Shown: positions 41,959-53,326 of the stretch, one piece after another
How positions within the stretch are numbered: the first letter of the stretch is position 1
How the letters are laid out: every line of letters begins with the position of its first letter
DNA from: Rhynchopus sp. YZ270_cl-10
Lineage: Eukaryota > Euglenozoa > Diplonemea > Diplonemida > Diplonemidae
Assembly: GCA_964035575.1 (NCBI GenBank)
Contig: OZ037891.1
Span: 1,178,001-1,242,000, forward strand
Reading direction: 5' to 3'
DNA: 64,000 nucleotides
Notes under the pieces: model-generated
Databases searched by the model: none
What the model saw: only the letters and a program-made list of their open reading frames with translations
Told to the model about the DNA's origin: nothing
Translations under genes and position numbers: made by a program

Positions 41959-44244
41959 ATGGGGGCAGGTGGCTCTTCTTCTGGAGGCTCCGCTGTGGTC
42001 GCACCACCTTCTGGGGCTCAGACCGCAAAGCGCTATCAAAAGCGTGACACACCACCCAACCCTCTTCCTGTCAAGCCTGTGGTCAAACCGGTACAGAATG
42101 GTGTACAGGGCATGCATGGGAAGATGAACACGCCTCCTGACAACCCACCACCACAGACCAAACGGGTCAATCCTCCACAGAAGTCTACTGCAGGCATTGG
42201 GGTCAGCCTTTCGAAGGACGTTACCAAGAGTGTCGAGCCAAAAGAAGCAAAAGAAGTAAAAGAACCAGAAATCCCCAAACCCGAGGAAACAATCCCTGTC
42301 TGCAACACCGACCTCAGCATGCTAACGGGGAAGGGGCTGGAAGAAAAGGTGGAAGGCGAAAGACAGAGGTCTCCTGAGTTAAAATCTGGACCAAGAGGTA
42401 CGGGGAGTAGGGGAACAACACGCATTGCAACACCACAAAAGGAAGGGCGGGCGAAGACCCCACCGGATGGAGAACAATTTATCTCCACCGGGGGAAGCGC
42501 ATCACCGACCGATTCATTTTCGTTAGCACGCCTTGCTGTCACCCCACCCGAGCCTACTACCCCTTCGATGGATCAAAATTCTTCAATGAGGACAAAGGCG
42601 CGGACCCCTCCTACGGGAGTGTCTGGAGAATGGTGGGAAAAGATTGATGCAGTGCGAAAAGCAACAAAGCGTGCAAAAGGGGCTACCATCGATGAGAAGC
42701 TGAAGGCGTGCAGAAAGCAGAAGAGGCAGAGCTCTATGGAGTTGTCGTCGTCGTCGCACAACCCGGTGGTGGATCTCATGACGTCGCTTGACTCAAACAT
42801 CCGAGAGGCTGAGGAATACACGGAAGAGGATTATCAATACGCAGAGTGGATCGGCATCGACCTCAATAAGTACCCGCAGTTGATTGGCATAGCGCGGGAA
42901 GGCTTGCGCGCTCCCATCCCCGAACCCTGGTCTGCAGTCGCAGGGCCCCAAGGCGAGGTGATGTACTACAACAGCCATACAAAGGAAAGCACCGAAGAAC
43001 ACCCTCTCGACAGCTATTTTCGGTTGAAATACGAGTCCGTAGTGAAGAATGAAGAGTTTATGTCTGTAGAGGAGTACATCCTGCAGGTCATCCGGCCTGC
43101 CGATGTCAACAGCGAACCGATTATCATCACAAATACTAGCGTGCAGTTCACCGATGTGACGACGAAGTATGTCATCAAAATGGTGGCCTCGCCCGAAGGT
43201 ATAAGGTACACAGTGTCGGGGGCGGAGCGACCTTCTGTCAAAAAGGTTGTCTTCGACACAAAGACGAAGATGATGAAGTTCCCTGACCTGAAGAAAGGCG
43301 CGACGTTGCCGAAGAACTGCCCCGAGAAGCTCATTGCTGCGATCAAACGGCTGTGCGAGCTCTCCAGTGTCGCGCACAACTTCCCTTCCCATTTGACCTT
43401 CACCCCTGCACAGGAGGCACGCCGGGAGCGGCCGTTGGACCGTGGTGCTACACCAGCATCACCACCAATGCACCCTGTGGAGAGACGCGTTCGGAAGGCA
43501 AGACGGAAGGAGGTGCAGTCTCCAGACACAACGTTGTACTCCGCACAATCGTCGATGGCACAGATGCAGACGTTGGAGACACATACAAGCTCTTCGTCGT
43601 CTCTGTTGACTGGCCAAGCGAGCGGGCCTCAGACGCACAGTGTGCAGGGTGTGCAAGGAGAGCGTGCGAACCCCGATGACGAGCTCTTCCGTGAATGCCT
43701 GCGCCGTGTCGAGGCGAACAGCATCTCACGCAACGAATTCCTGCAGCCCGGCAACTTCTCCGACAAGGAGGTCGACGAGCTGCTTCTGGAGCTGAAGTTC
43801 ACAGTGATGCAGCGCTACCGCATCAAGGCACGCTTGGACACACTGCGCATGGAGCACGTGGCCACTGTCAAGAACGCAGAGCTCGACAGACAGCTGGTGC
43901 AGGCCCAGCAGGCCCCTGTGCAGGAGGAGGACGACGAGGAAGAGGAGGAGCTCACACAGGAGGAGATCGAGAACTCCGACCTTCTTGAACGTCTTGGCCC
44001 GTCCGCTGTGCCGGAGGAGTACATCTGCACCATCACAGGGGAGATCCTGCGTGACCCGCAGTGTACGTGCGATGGGCACGTCTACGAGAAGTCTGCCATC
44101 GTGTCGTGGCTCTTCTCACACGACACGTCGCCTAATACGAACAAGGCGCTTGACAACAAATCTCTCATTCCCAATATCGCACTCCGCAAGGCAATCCAGT
44201 CCTGGCGTGATGCCGAGCTTGCAAAGGTCAAGGCTGCAGAGTAA
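41959..44244 (+). CDS. CEP164-type WW region joined to C-terminal U-box, probably N-myristoylated
   Basis: 761 residues, one exon. The start MGAGGSSSGG fits N-myristoylation. Residues 10-270 are low-complexity Pro/Thr/Lys. Residues 285-350 match the CEP164-type unit: a helix with YAEWIGIDLNKYPQL, then AREGLRAPIPEPW and a WW-like strand set (GEVMYYNSHTKESTEEHPLD), with the second Trp replaced by Glu. A domain of about 100 residues follows (VQFTDVTTKYVIKMVASPEG). After a disordered part and a coiled coil comes a U-box at 686-750 (YICTITGEILRDPQCTCDG, YEKSAIVSWLF). U-boxes recruit E2 enzymes, so a ubiquitin ligase at the basal body or membrane is a reasonable inference. Confidence 0.85.
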   Translation: MGAGGSSSGGSAVVAPPSGAQTAKRYQKRDTPPNPLPVKPVVKPVQNGVQGMHGKMNTPPDNPPPQTKRVNPPQKSTAGIGVSLSKDVTKSVEPKEAKEVKEPEIPKPEETIPVCNTDLSMLTGKGLEEKVEGERQRSPELKSGPRGTGSRGTTRIATPQKEGRAKTPPDGEQFISTGGSASPTDSFSLARLAVTPPEPTTPSMDQNSSMRTKARTPPTGVSGEWWEKIDAVRKATKRAKGATIDEKLKACRKQKRQSSMELSSSSHNPVVDLMTSLDSNIREAEEYTEEDYQYAEWIGIDLNKYPQLIGIAREGLRAPIPEPWSAVAGPQGEVMYYNSHTKESTEEHPLDSYFRLKYESVVKNEEFMSVEEYILQVIRPADVNSEPIIITNTSVQFTDVTTKYVIKMVASPEGIRYTVSGAERPSVKKVVFDTKTKMMKFPDLKKGATLPKNCPEKLIAAIKRLCELSSVAHNFPSHLTFTPAQEARRERPLDRGATPASPPMHPVERRVRKARRKEVQSPDTTLYSAQSSMAQMQTLETHTSSSSSLLTGQASGPQTHSVQGVQGERANPDDELFRECLRRVEANSISRNEFLQPGNFSDKEVDELLLELKFTVMQRYRIKARLDTLRMEHVATVKNAELDRQLVQAQQAPVQEEDDEEEEELTQEEIENSDLLERLGPSAVPEEYICTITGEILRDPQCTCDGHVYEKSAIVSWLFSHDTSPNTNKALDNKSLIPNIALRKAIQSWRDAELAKVKAAE

Positions 44245-44356
44245 AGTGGAGTGGAGTGGAGTAGTAGAGCAGCGGGGTTGTGGCAGCATGTCCTGTGTCA
44301 AGTTTCTCTTGTCTTCCCACGTTCCCCATTTTTTCCTCCGCAGGTTCTTCCATTAT

Positions 44357-44418
44357 AGGTGTGGCTGAATGGGAGGGGGGGTGAGAAAAAAGTGCGATTC
44401 ACCCCTCAGCCACACCAA
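44357..44418. mobile_element. Short foldback element with GGTGTGGCTGA ends
   Basis: GGTGTGGCTGA at 44359 pairs with TCAGCCACACC ending at 44416, and an inner ggggtga pairs with tcacccc. The same ends delimit 60639-60729, so it is a family rather than a chance hairpin. Too short to code. Confidence 0.65.
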
Positions 44419-44697
44419 ATCATCTGATTTTTGTTTTGCCCCCAATGGGTCAACAGTTTTTTTTCCACACATTTTCCGCTGCTGGCGTTTCAGTTTCTGT
44501 ATTTCTACCCCCCAGCAAATATTTTTTTCGACATTTTTTTTTACCCGCTATCCTTTTTTTGAGGTTAGCTGAATGCTCATCAACTTTACCTATATTTTTC
44601 CCCCTGTTTTCCAAGTATTCCTTTCATTTCTTTACCACTGTCATCGTGTGGAACCCAGTATGTTCCTCGTGCGATAACGATAGTGGTAAAAAGATGT

Positions 44698-44713
44698 GTG
44701 CACGAGAGTCACG
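44698..44713 (+). ncRNA. Dispersed hairpin motif, family 1 (weakened stem)
   Basis: GTGC-ACGAGAG-TCAC has one mispair in a 4-bp stem but the exact family loop, upstream gcgataacgatagtggtaaa and downstream gttcatcttacacattg. Confidence 0.4.
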
Positions 44714-45580
44714 TTCATCTTACACATTGTCATTTTCTTATGCTGTCATCCGTAACCTGCAGTACGCAGGCATACAAAAGTAATACCAAAAAGTACGCCT
44801 GTGTGTAGGTTATAAATGTACAGTCACGAGAGGGATTTGTAGTTCCAAGCCTCATTTTTTTTTCGGCACCCTTTTTTCTGCAGCGCCTTTTCCGCTTTTT
44901 GTCTTCAGGTTTTACCTCATTTTGTTCTTTTTTGCGAGCTTCTCTTCCGAGAAGCACTTGACAAGGATATACCCCCCCTTCTTGTCGTTTCCCCCACGAC
45001 ACTACGGTTCACTCCTCCCCCCATTTTTTCACAGCATGGTTGCTTAGCAGCGCAGTCCCTGTGTGATTCTCCACAGTCAACACCCTCGTTGTTTTGTGGT
45101 TTGGGACAATGCTGCTTTATCTTGCATACAACCTCCCCCAACCATGCGGATGCCAAATGAAGTCCGCTCTGGGTTTGTGGAGAAGCAGTGCCCTACGTCC
45201 AGCCGGTTCTTTCTTGTCTGGCGAGTCGTTTTGCACTGCTTTTCACTTCTTCATGTGCCGCTCTGGGTATATGTTCACACATCATACCTAGGTTCTGAAA
45301 GTGTCGTTTTTATTTGCCTTTCTTTCGTTTGTCCACAAAAGTCGTGCGTTTTTTGATAGAAAGTTCAAAAGGGACAACTGGAAGGGGGTTATGGGTGGGA
45401 CTCAAAAAAAAAAAGATCCGTGTTTCCAAAAACAAAACAAAAGTTGTTCACCAAACAAACGGTTCAAAATTCAAACAAAACATCTTTTTCTTCTTCATTT
45501 CATGAGCTTTGCACCTCTCTCTCCTTCAACCCTATTATGCAGTTGTCTACACTGGGCGTGGTCTTTTTTTTTAATTCAAA

Positions 45581-48500
45581 ATGCCGGTCATCCGACTGAT
45601 TGGGGATGACTGGGGCATTGACGACAAAGTCATCCTTGCAACAGACTTGTCGAAGAAGATTGCGACCGCTTTCCGCAGCTTTAAAGACAAACTTGGTGTG
45701 AACATGGCGTCGTGGGAGATCCTGGATGTGGTGGGGGAGGGCAAGAAGGTGAAGATGGGGTCGCGTGTGTACGACACGAAGAAGAGCTTCAACGACCAGG
45801 GCATCAAGACAGGGGATGCGATTTACTTTCGGAAAAAGAGTGGCGCAAGCCCGAAGCGTGAGAAGAAGGAACACAAGTTTGCACCCGAGAAGAGCATGGA
45901 GGAGATCATGAAGCCGAAGACACCACCGAAGCCCATCAAAGGTCTGAGCACACCGTCCTCTCTGCAGAAGGCGGCAGAGGCAGCTGCAGCACCAGCACCC
46001 CAGCCACCTGCACCTCCTGCACCTGCACCAGTACCAGAAGCAGTACCCGCACAGCCCACCCCTGCAGAAGCAGCGCCAGTGGCAGCGCCAGCAGCGCCCA
46101 AGCCGCCCACACCACAACCACCGAAGCCACCCACTCCCATCGCACAGAAGGCACCCCCACCCGCGCCAGTAGCAAAGCCGCGCACGCCGCTACCTGCGCC
46201 TCCTGCACCCAAGGTGCCCACACCACAGGCAGCCCCGGCTCCGGCAGCTGTGCCTGTTGTGCCTGCAGCGCCCACACCGCCTACAGCAGCACCTACACCT
46301 ACACCACCGGTTGTGGAGGCAGTGAAGATGCTCCCTGCAGCACCTAAGCCAGCGACACCACTCACAAAGGCAGCGCCAGCACCACCAACACAGACCCTGC
46401 AGGAGGCGGTGGCGACGGTAGTGCTGCCGCCTCCTGTGCAGGCAGCAGTGCCCGCAGCAGTGCCCGCAGCCAGACAAGCGCAGCATGAAGCCGTGCTTGC
46501 ACAGTCAGATGTGTCTGCAGGCAGCGTCGAGCTGGTGGCCCTGCGAGAGGAGCTACTGACGTTGAAGCGCCGCCGCCAGGAGGACGACGATCAGTGGCGG
46601 CAGGAGAAGCTGCTGCGCGACCAGAGCATGCGGGACACGGAGGGGCGCCTCTCACAGATGCGCACGGACGAGCTGAACCTGTCACGCACTGCGAAGGAAG
46701 AGTCGACACGGCGGGAGCGGCAGGCACGTGAAGAATTGGTATGCGACACACGACACAGCTTTCCGCACAGGAAGTGCCAAACCTTACACCACCACACAGG
46801 AACAAGAGAAGCGTCGCTTTGACTCAGAACGCACACGCCTCGAAAGCGAGCTGCAGCGCTTCAAAAAGGACGACGAAGCACGCAAGGAGGAGGTCGAGAA
46901 GAACCGCCGCCAAGGCGAGATCGACAAAGCAGAGTTCCGCCGCAAACACCTCCAGGCTGAGATCGCGAAGATCGAGGCCGAGACGAGCCTCGTCTCCTCC
47001 AGCCCCAGCTACCAGGAAGGCTCCGCTGTGCTGGCACAGAAGCCGGCAGGCGAGACAACGTTCCGCCCACGAGACGACTTCCTAGCGAAGCAGGATGAGG
47101 TACGCAAGCACATCACTATTTTTTTTTGATTACCTCTCCTTTCCACGCACACTTTAATGTTCTGACTGTTTTTTAACCATTTGCTTTCATGACTACTGCA
47201 CACCACTGCATCTCTTTGAAAACCTATTACCCCACACCTCTCTTCCAAACAGGGTGGTCCACGTCCCGGCGAGTCTGAAGCAGACTACCGCCACCGCATC
47301 CAGCGCATCGCCCTTCAGGTGCTTGAGCTCGAGGTGCAAGAGGAGGTGCTTGCACGCGACCTGCACGCAGCTGAGAAGCGACGTGACACAATGGCACGCA
47401 TCCAGCGCACGCAGGCAAGCCTCCCCGCAGAGCCGTGGTGGCATGAGAAGCAGCCCCGCCAGGCCGAACGCAGCAGCAGACGCGCACCGTCACCAACCCA
47501 CTACAAAGACGAGGCGGCAGCGCGGGACTCACCCGCACCGTCCACTCCTGGGTATGTACAACACACACGACCTCCCCTCACTCGATGCAAACACCCCACC
47601 TCACAGAAGGCAAAGCAAAGGCGCGCGGTGGACATCTGTCGACCAGCGTCGCCGTGACGCAGCATCGCGAAGGGCACGTGGCTACGAACGCTCGCCGTCA
47701 CCTACACGCCCTGCAGCGCCGGCAGCAAAGGAAGTTGCGAAGGAGGTGTTGACGCTGATGAAGGACCAGATCGCGCAGGAGAGCGGCGGCGTCAAGGCGC
47801 AGGAGCGTGTGAGCGAGGCCTTGAGGGAGATGCGCTCTGTCAAGGAGGAGCTCGGCCGCTGGCGGCAGTGCATGTCCTCCGAGCGGACGGACCTCGCCTT
47901 CTCAATGCTGCGCCACACAACGGAAACACCAGGACCCAGCCCCGAGCAGCAGGAGTCATCTTCCCCTGCCCCACCGGTCGCAGACCTTGCAGCAAAGTAT
48001 GAAAAACGTTTTTTTTTTAAACAACATCAAAACCTTGCAGCGTGCCTTCGGACCTGCGTGAGTACGGCATCGAGCTGATGGAGCTCATGATGGAGAAGGC
48101 ACAGCACCGCAGGCAGCACCCCGCACCTCCTACTCTCCCGGCACTGCCCACCTACACGTCGCCGCTGAAGGCATCCATGGAGGAGGAGGAGTGCGCCAGC
48201 CCGCTGGATGTGAACGACTACCGCAGCAGGACAAAGGCACTGCGGAGAATACGACAAGAGGAGCTGGGGGTGACTGGGCGGGCGGGGCCTTCTCAGCAGC
48301 AATATACACAACACCACCAGCAACAACAACAGCACTCACAAGAGCAGTTCCCCCCGCAGTACACACAGCAGCACTACCAGGATCCGCAGCCACGCCACGC
48401 AACACCACCGCGTGCTGTCTCGCATGAGCACTACCAGCAGCAACCACAATACCAACAGCAGCAGCAATATCAGCACCAGTCGCACCAGCAGCAGCCACAG

Positions 48501-49428
48501 CAGCAGCAGCAGCACCAGTCCTCCCCTGAGCGTGGCCTGCCTGCAGGCTGCCAGATTGTAGGCGAGTCGCAGGTGGTCATGCCTCTGGAGGTCGCAAAGG
48601 CACTGCTCTCATCGCAGCAGCTGCAGCATGTGCCGCAGCTCAGCAGCTCACGCCAAGGCGTTCTTGCGTCGCCTTCAGCGTCGCCGTCACCAGGACACCG
48701 CCACGGCTATGACACACGCGAGCTAGGCTTTGGCGGCATGAAGGAGTCCAACGCACCCGTCTCCCCAGAGCCCGTCCCCGCACACCAATGGGTCACAAGC
48801 CCGCCACCCGCACAGCCCGTCCTCGGCGGCTTCCTCACAGACGCCTACAGCGTGCCCCCCTCGCCAGACCCGCACAGCGCAAGCATGCACAGCGCCCCGG
48901 TCTACCAGAACAGCGTCTACGACAGAAAGCGGTCCCCAGATCTGCTGAGCACGCATTCACTCAGCTCGCCGCAGGTATGATAACAAATTCCATTTTTTTT
49001 TTTTGTAGATCGTTTCCACAGTTTGTGATGAAGAGACACCCCGTCTTCAAACCCTATTCCAGCGCGAAAACGATAGTAAAAGATGTGCACGAGAGGCACA
49101 TGCATCTTTCAAAAGTTTTTTCTTTTTGACGTTCGTTGTCCTTGCTAACCCGCATGCGGGTTTACTGGTTTTCGAACGTTTGCTTGTGTGCCCCACGAGG
49201 GATATACCCACTACCACACATCCACCACAGCAAGCCTCGCCACGTGCCGCGTCCCCTTACTCCGCTCCAAGCCAGTCCATGCCTGCCGTCCTGCCAGGTG
49301 CACAGGAGGCCATACGACGTGCCAAGCAGGTCATCCAGTCGTACCAGCACGACCCTCATCCCGACCAAGCGCAGTACCTCCAAGGCCAACCCCACCCCAG
49401 CCAGCACCGTGGACCCTACGGGTACTAG
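45581..49428 (+). CDS. Ubiquitin-like N-terminus, Pro/Ala-rich and coiled-coil protein (6 exons)
   Basis: Exons 45581-46738, 46800-47099, 47253-47551, 47607-47996, 48041-48974 and 49231-49428 join in frame to about 1,092 residues. Donors are GTATG or GTACG and acceptors CAG. Residues 1-88 have the strand-helix-strand pattern of a ubiquitin-like fold, ending FNDQGIKTGDAIYFRKK. Residues 110-310 are Pro/Ala repeats, 320-480 a long coiled coil (RESTRRERQAREEL and onwards), then Ser/Arg and Gln-rich disordered parts. No catalytic site is seen. It could be a cytoskeletal or flagellar scaffold. Introns are 44-256 nt; the last one contains a family 1 hairpin. Confidence 0.78.
49083..49101 (+). ncRNA. 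Dispersed hairpin motif, family 1 (stem ATGTGC/GCACAT)
   Basis: A perfect 6-bp stem ATGTGC/GCACAT with loop ACGAGAG, followed by gcatctttcaaaagtttttt. It lies in the last intron of the ubiquitin-like/coiled-coil gene. Together with 22581, 33925 and 60784 it gives the clearest paired stem changes. Confidence 0.6.
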
Positions 49429-49868
49429 CACATGAGATAGCTGCGGTTCTGCTATTCCGTTCTGAATACAACTATAAAAAACGAACAAAAACACAAACAC
49501 AAATGTAAAAGATGATAAAACTCAATGTGTTTCATCTCTTAAAAGCTCTCTTTTTTTTACCCCCCCTTTTTTTGTGCGAAAAGTTTCAAAAATAAAAGGC
49601 AAAACATCTAACAACGTGTGGGGCAAGTATTACCCTGCTCCCTCACCCCCTCCCCTTCCCATTGTAGTAGAGAACAAGCGATATACCACAAATATGTATT
49701 TGTAGAGAGGCAAGCCTAGCTAGAACAGAATGAGCGAAACATCCCAAAACAAAAAAGCGTTTTTTTATACATACTTTTCCTTTCCCTGAATTCAAGAATT
49801 GATCATCCTTTTTTAGGCTCTCTGGGCCGCTATTCTTGAATAATTTTCACCATTTTTTAAGAGGGGGG
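49429..49868. other. Spacer between two coiled-coil genes
   Basis: No gene, hairpin or element recognised; A/T-rich. Confidence 0.45.
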
Positions 49869-52800
49869 ATGGCAAGCACTGTAGAGGAAGATGCGCGTGT
49901 GAAGGCGAGGGTGATGGTGGAGCACTACATGGCGGCACAGCAGATGAACACATCGTTGCAGAAGCAGATAGCAGACGTGCAGGAGGCGGCCGCAGCGCAG
50001 GCAGCAGTGTTCAGTGCGCGTGAGGAGGAGATGCAGGCAGTGATGCGCAAGCTGCACGCTGCCGAGGCCGATGTACAGAGCCTGCAGGTGCAGCAACTGC
50101 AGCAGCCCCTCGAGCGCCAGCAGCCGCAGGCGCAGCACCTCGACCGTGCCCTGCAGCTGCGTGTGCAACAGCTCGAGACAGAGAACGCACGTCTCCGAGA
50201 GATGTCCCTCGGCATCGACTCAGAAGGGCCTGCACTGCGTGCGCAGAACGCTGCACTAAAAGAAAAGCTCAAAGAGAAGAAGCAGACGATCTCCTCTCTG
50301 GTATGTGGTGTGTGCAGTCTGGAGTGGGGGTGGGGTGGGGTGGGGATAGAAATAAATAGTGGAGCACACTCGAGGGTGGCTACACTAATACAACCAAGTT
50401 TTCAAATAAAGAAAAAGAAAGAGTGAAGCGTCGGTAGTTTTAACTGTTTTCTGTGTTTTTACATATGGGTCAGTCCATAAACCACCCCCCCCAAAAGGTA
50501 ACCTGGGGTCCTTATTTTTATTTCATCTGGGTTCTACTGGGACTTTCTCCCCGATTTTTTTTTTAATGAACTCAGAGTTAAGTTTCTGGGTTCAATAAAA
50601 AAAACGACGAGCAAAAAGTCCAATTGGAAATATGATGGATACCCCCCGAGAGCAAAATAAACCAACGGTAAAAATTGGTACCCTTGGTTTCCTATAGGTT
50701 CCTATAGGAAACCTACATTTTCCCATAATTTCCCACACAACTTACTTGACAACAGGATGAAAACAAATACAAAAATGGCAAAAGTGAGTAAAACCGTGCA
50801 AGGGGCACTGGACTTTGCTAGGGCTCTGGGGGAAACGCAGTTCTCAGGGGAGAGACTCGCAAGGAGGTTCTTGCCTACGCGAAGGCACGCAGTTGTTACC
50901 GTAGGGGTTTCCGGGAAGACGTGTGGTTCAAAGCTTTATGGAAAGCGAGAGGAATATCCCTCATCCTTCACAGGAAGAACACCACCCGTGAGGGACGCGC
51001 GGTCCAACTGTATTTCTGCAGTAACCTGGATGAGTGTGTGGGTGTGCCATCAGAAGGTACGGAGGGGTGAACAACGCGTATTTACCCCTTACAGCAAGGA
51101 GAATGGCAGCGGCGTCGTTGTCCGTGCCTCCAAACACGCGGAAGGCTTGTGCAAAACGTACCTTCTGATGGCACACCCACACACTCATCCAGGTTGCAGA
51201 AATACAGTTGGACCGCGCGTCCCTCACGGGTGGTGTTCTTCCTGTGAAGGATGAGGGATATTCCTCTCGCTTTCCATAAAGCTTTGAACCACACGTCTTC
51301 CCGGAAACCCCTACGGTAACAACTGCGTGCCTTCGCGTAGGCAAGAACCTCCTTGCGAGTCTCTCCCCTGAGAACTGCGTTTCCCCCAGAGCCCTAGCAA
51401 AGTCCAGTGCCCCTTGCACGGTTTTACTCACTTTTGCCATTTTTGTATTTGTTTTCATCCTGTTGTCAAGTAAGTTGTGTGGGAAATTATGGGAAAATGT
51501 AGGTTTCCTATAGGAACCTATAGGAAACCAAGGGTACCAATTTTTACCGTTGGTTTATTTTGCTCTCGGGGGGTATCCATCATATTTCCAATTGGACTTT
51601 TTGCTCGTCGTTTTTTTTATTGAACCCAGAGGAGGTACCCTATCTGTTCGGTCCAATTCGGTGTAATTCGGTCCATTTCGTTTTTTTTTTTTTTTCGCAA
51701 AGGGAAATTTCCCCTTGTACCAGAAAAACCGAAAAAAACGAAATGAAAACCGAAAAAAACCGAAATGTTAGGGTACCTTTTTTGGTCGATTTCGTTTTTT
51801 TTCCAAAGGGGGGACCCTTTGGTCGCCGAAATTCCCCAGCCAAATTTGGTCGCAAAATCGGCCGATTTTTCAAAAATCTCAAAAAAAAAAAAAATTTTTT
51901 TTTTTTTTTTCACAAGTGTTTTTGAGGCCTGCTCACTACACCCTAGGTACCCTTCTGGGACCAAAAAGTCAAAAAAAGCATGAATTGGGCTGTTTTGAGC
52001 ATCTAGAGTTTATTCCCCAGCCATTTTCTGTACCACCAGTGCACTTTGTATGGGCCAGCGCCTTGTCGAAAAATCGAAAAATCTCAAAAAAAAAAAATTT
52101 TTTTTTCGGGAAAATTTCGACCACTGAGGTGGGTCTTTGGGCACCAAAAAATGCAAAAAAAATGCAAAAATCGGGTGTTTTGACCATCTGTGGTTACACA
52201 AAACACACTTCTGTGTACAAGCCTACACCAATACAGTGGTAATACAAGGCGATTTTTGACCAAAAAAAAAATTTTTTTTTCGCCCAAAATCGGGCGTGGT
52301 ACGTCATAAAATGGCCCAAAAAATCCAGCAATTCACCAATGCCGGCATCTATCTTTCCATTATCGCCATTGCACTTCGGTCATTTTGTGCATACCCTGTG
52401 ACTGTGGTGGCTATAGAACACGCACATGCAGACCCGTTCCTTGCAATTTCCAGTGTTGTGTTTATCAATGCATGCATCCAGAGGACCTCTGGTTTACGAA
52501 ATCGTAGGCACTCCTGTGCAAAAATGAAGTCGGTTTTTGACCCAAAATCGGGGTGGGTGGGCCATAATTTGCTCCAAATTTGGCCGAAAATTGGGATTTT
52601 TCTGAAAATTTTCATTGTGCCCAGCAAAAATCCTTGATTTTTTGAAGAATTTTCCAAAAAATATGCTATACCCCCTATGACTGGACCCAACTCCCCTCAC
52701 CCTTTTTTTCCCCTAAAAAAGCCCCCAAAATTCCTACCATTTTTACCATTTTTACCATTTTTGACCAATTTAGGGTACCTCCAGAAACTTAACTCTGAGT

Positions 52801-52968
52801 TCATTAAAAAAAAATCGGGGAGAAAGTCCCAGTAGAACCCAGATGAAATAAAAATAAGGACCCCAGGTTACCTTTTGGGGGGGGTGGTTTATGGACCGTG
52901 CCATATAAACAACAACACCACAGGAGCAAATGCTGTACCTGCAGCTGTCTCTGAGGAAGGCAAAATGA
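49869..52968 (+). CDS. Short coiled-coil protein whose single intron hosts a transposon (2 exons)
   Basis: Exon 1, 49869-50300, encodes 144 residues of almost continuous heptad-like helix (MASTVEEDARVKARVMVEHY, LQKQIADVQEAAAAQ, LQVQQLQQPLERQQPQ). A GTATGT donor at 50301 is in phase 0. The next consistent acceptor (accacag, 52917-52923) opens GAG CAA ATG CTG, continuing the coiled coil as EQMLYLQLSLRKAK to a TGA at 52966-52968. The product is about 158 residues. The intron is therefore 2,623 nt, nearly all of it the element 50466-52903; without the element it would be about 185 nt, normal for this window. Function unknown. Confidence 0.7.
50466..52903. mobile_element. 2.4-kb element with long (about 130 bp) inverted ends, TA target
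   Basis: The left end, tggg then gtccataaaccacccccccc, is repeated inverted at the right end (52880-52903). The match continues inward for about 130 bp, through taacctggggtcc and gaactcagagttaag. TA flanks both sides (50464-50465, 52904-52905). The left inverted repeat is interrupted by the palindrome at 50587-51629 and resumes at about 51632 (ggaggtaccct). The interior (51640-52770) has repeated poly-A/poly-T blocks and no convincing gene. It is non-autonomous; the TA target suggests a Tc1/mariner-type mobiliser. Confidence 0.85.
50587..51629. mobile_element. Nested foldback palindrome, arms of about 474 bp, 95-bp spacer
   Basis: Arm 50587-51061 and arm 51157-51629 are near-perfect inverted copies; the one clear difference is about 3 nt near 51020. 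The outer tips are ctgggttcaat and its complement. Each arm contains the same open frame (MAKVSKTVQGALDFARALGE from ATGs at 50757 on + and 51458 on -) and a second frame (ETRKEVLAYAKARSCYRR). Neither matches a family I know. The arms are too alike to be old. The palindrome sits inside the left inverted repeat of the 50466-52903 element. Confidence 0.88.
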
Positions 52969-53326
52969 CAGCGCGCGTACCGAAAACAGATACACAAATG
53001 TCGATAGATAACGCCCAGCAGCTAGTACGCCGGGTAGCACATATGTTGGCAGCTGCTCTAGCCTTCCCTGGGGCACCAGCAGCAACAGCAAAAGCAAAGT
53101 GAACTGCCTGGAAGTGCCCAAAACACCACCTTGTTGGCTTCCGGGTGAAGCTGGGTGAGAACCGCTCAAACCCCCTATTTCCCCCCCTTGTAGATCCTGT
53201 ACTTTCCCTAGAAAGAAACTCTCCTTTTACCTTTTGAAGTCCCACAACATCCACTCTCTCACAAACACCCCATCTACAGGGAGAACAACACCTCTAGGGA
53301 CCACATCCCTTCCTTCGTCTCAACTA
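52969..53326. other. Spacer/leader between two genes
   Basis: No gene of its own seen. It contains ctacag at 53275-53280, which may be a 3' splice site of a 5' leader intron of the following gene. Confidence 0.4.

Larger units (their letters stand above)
44245..45580. other. Spacer with foldback element and hairpins
   Basis: No gene seen. It holds a small foldback element at 44357-44418, a family 1 hairpin at 44698-44713 and a variant (agtcacgagagggatttgta) near 44822. T-rich throughout. Confidence 0.45.

Noticed and set aside
48300-48510. CAG/CAA triplet run as a microsatellite
   Set aside because: It lies in frame within exon 5 of the 45581 gene and encodes a Gln-rich segment; not listed separately.
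50466-52903. Possible large viral-type transposon
   Set aside because: Only 2.4 kb, no capsid, polymerase or integrase-like frame; a plain inverted-repeat DNA element fits.
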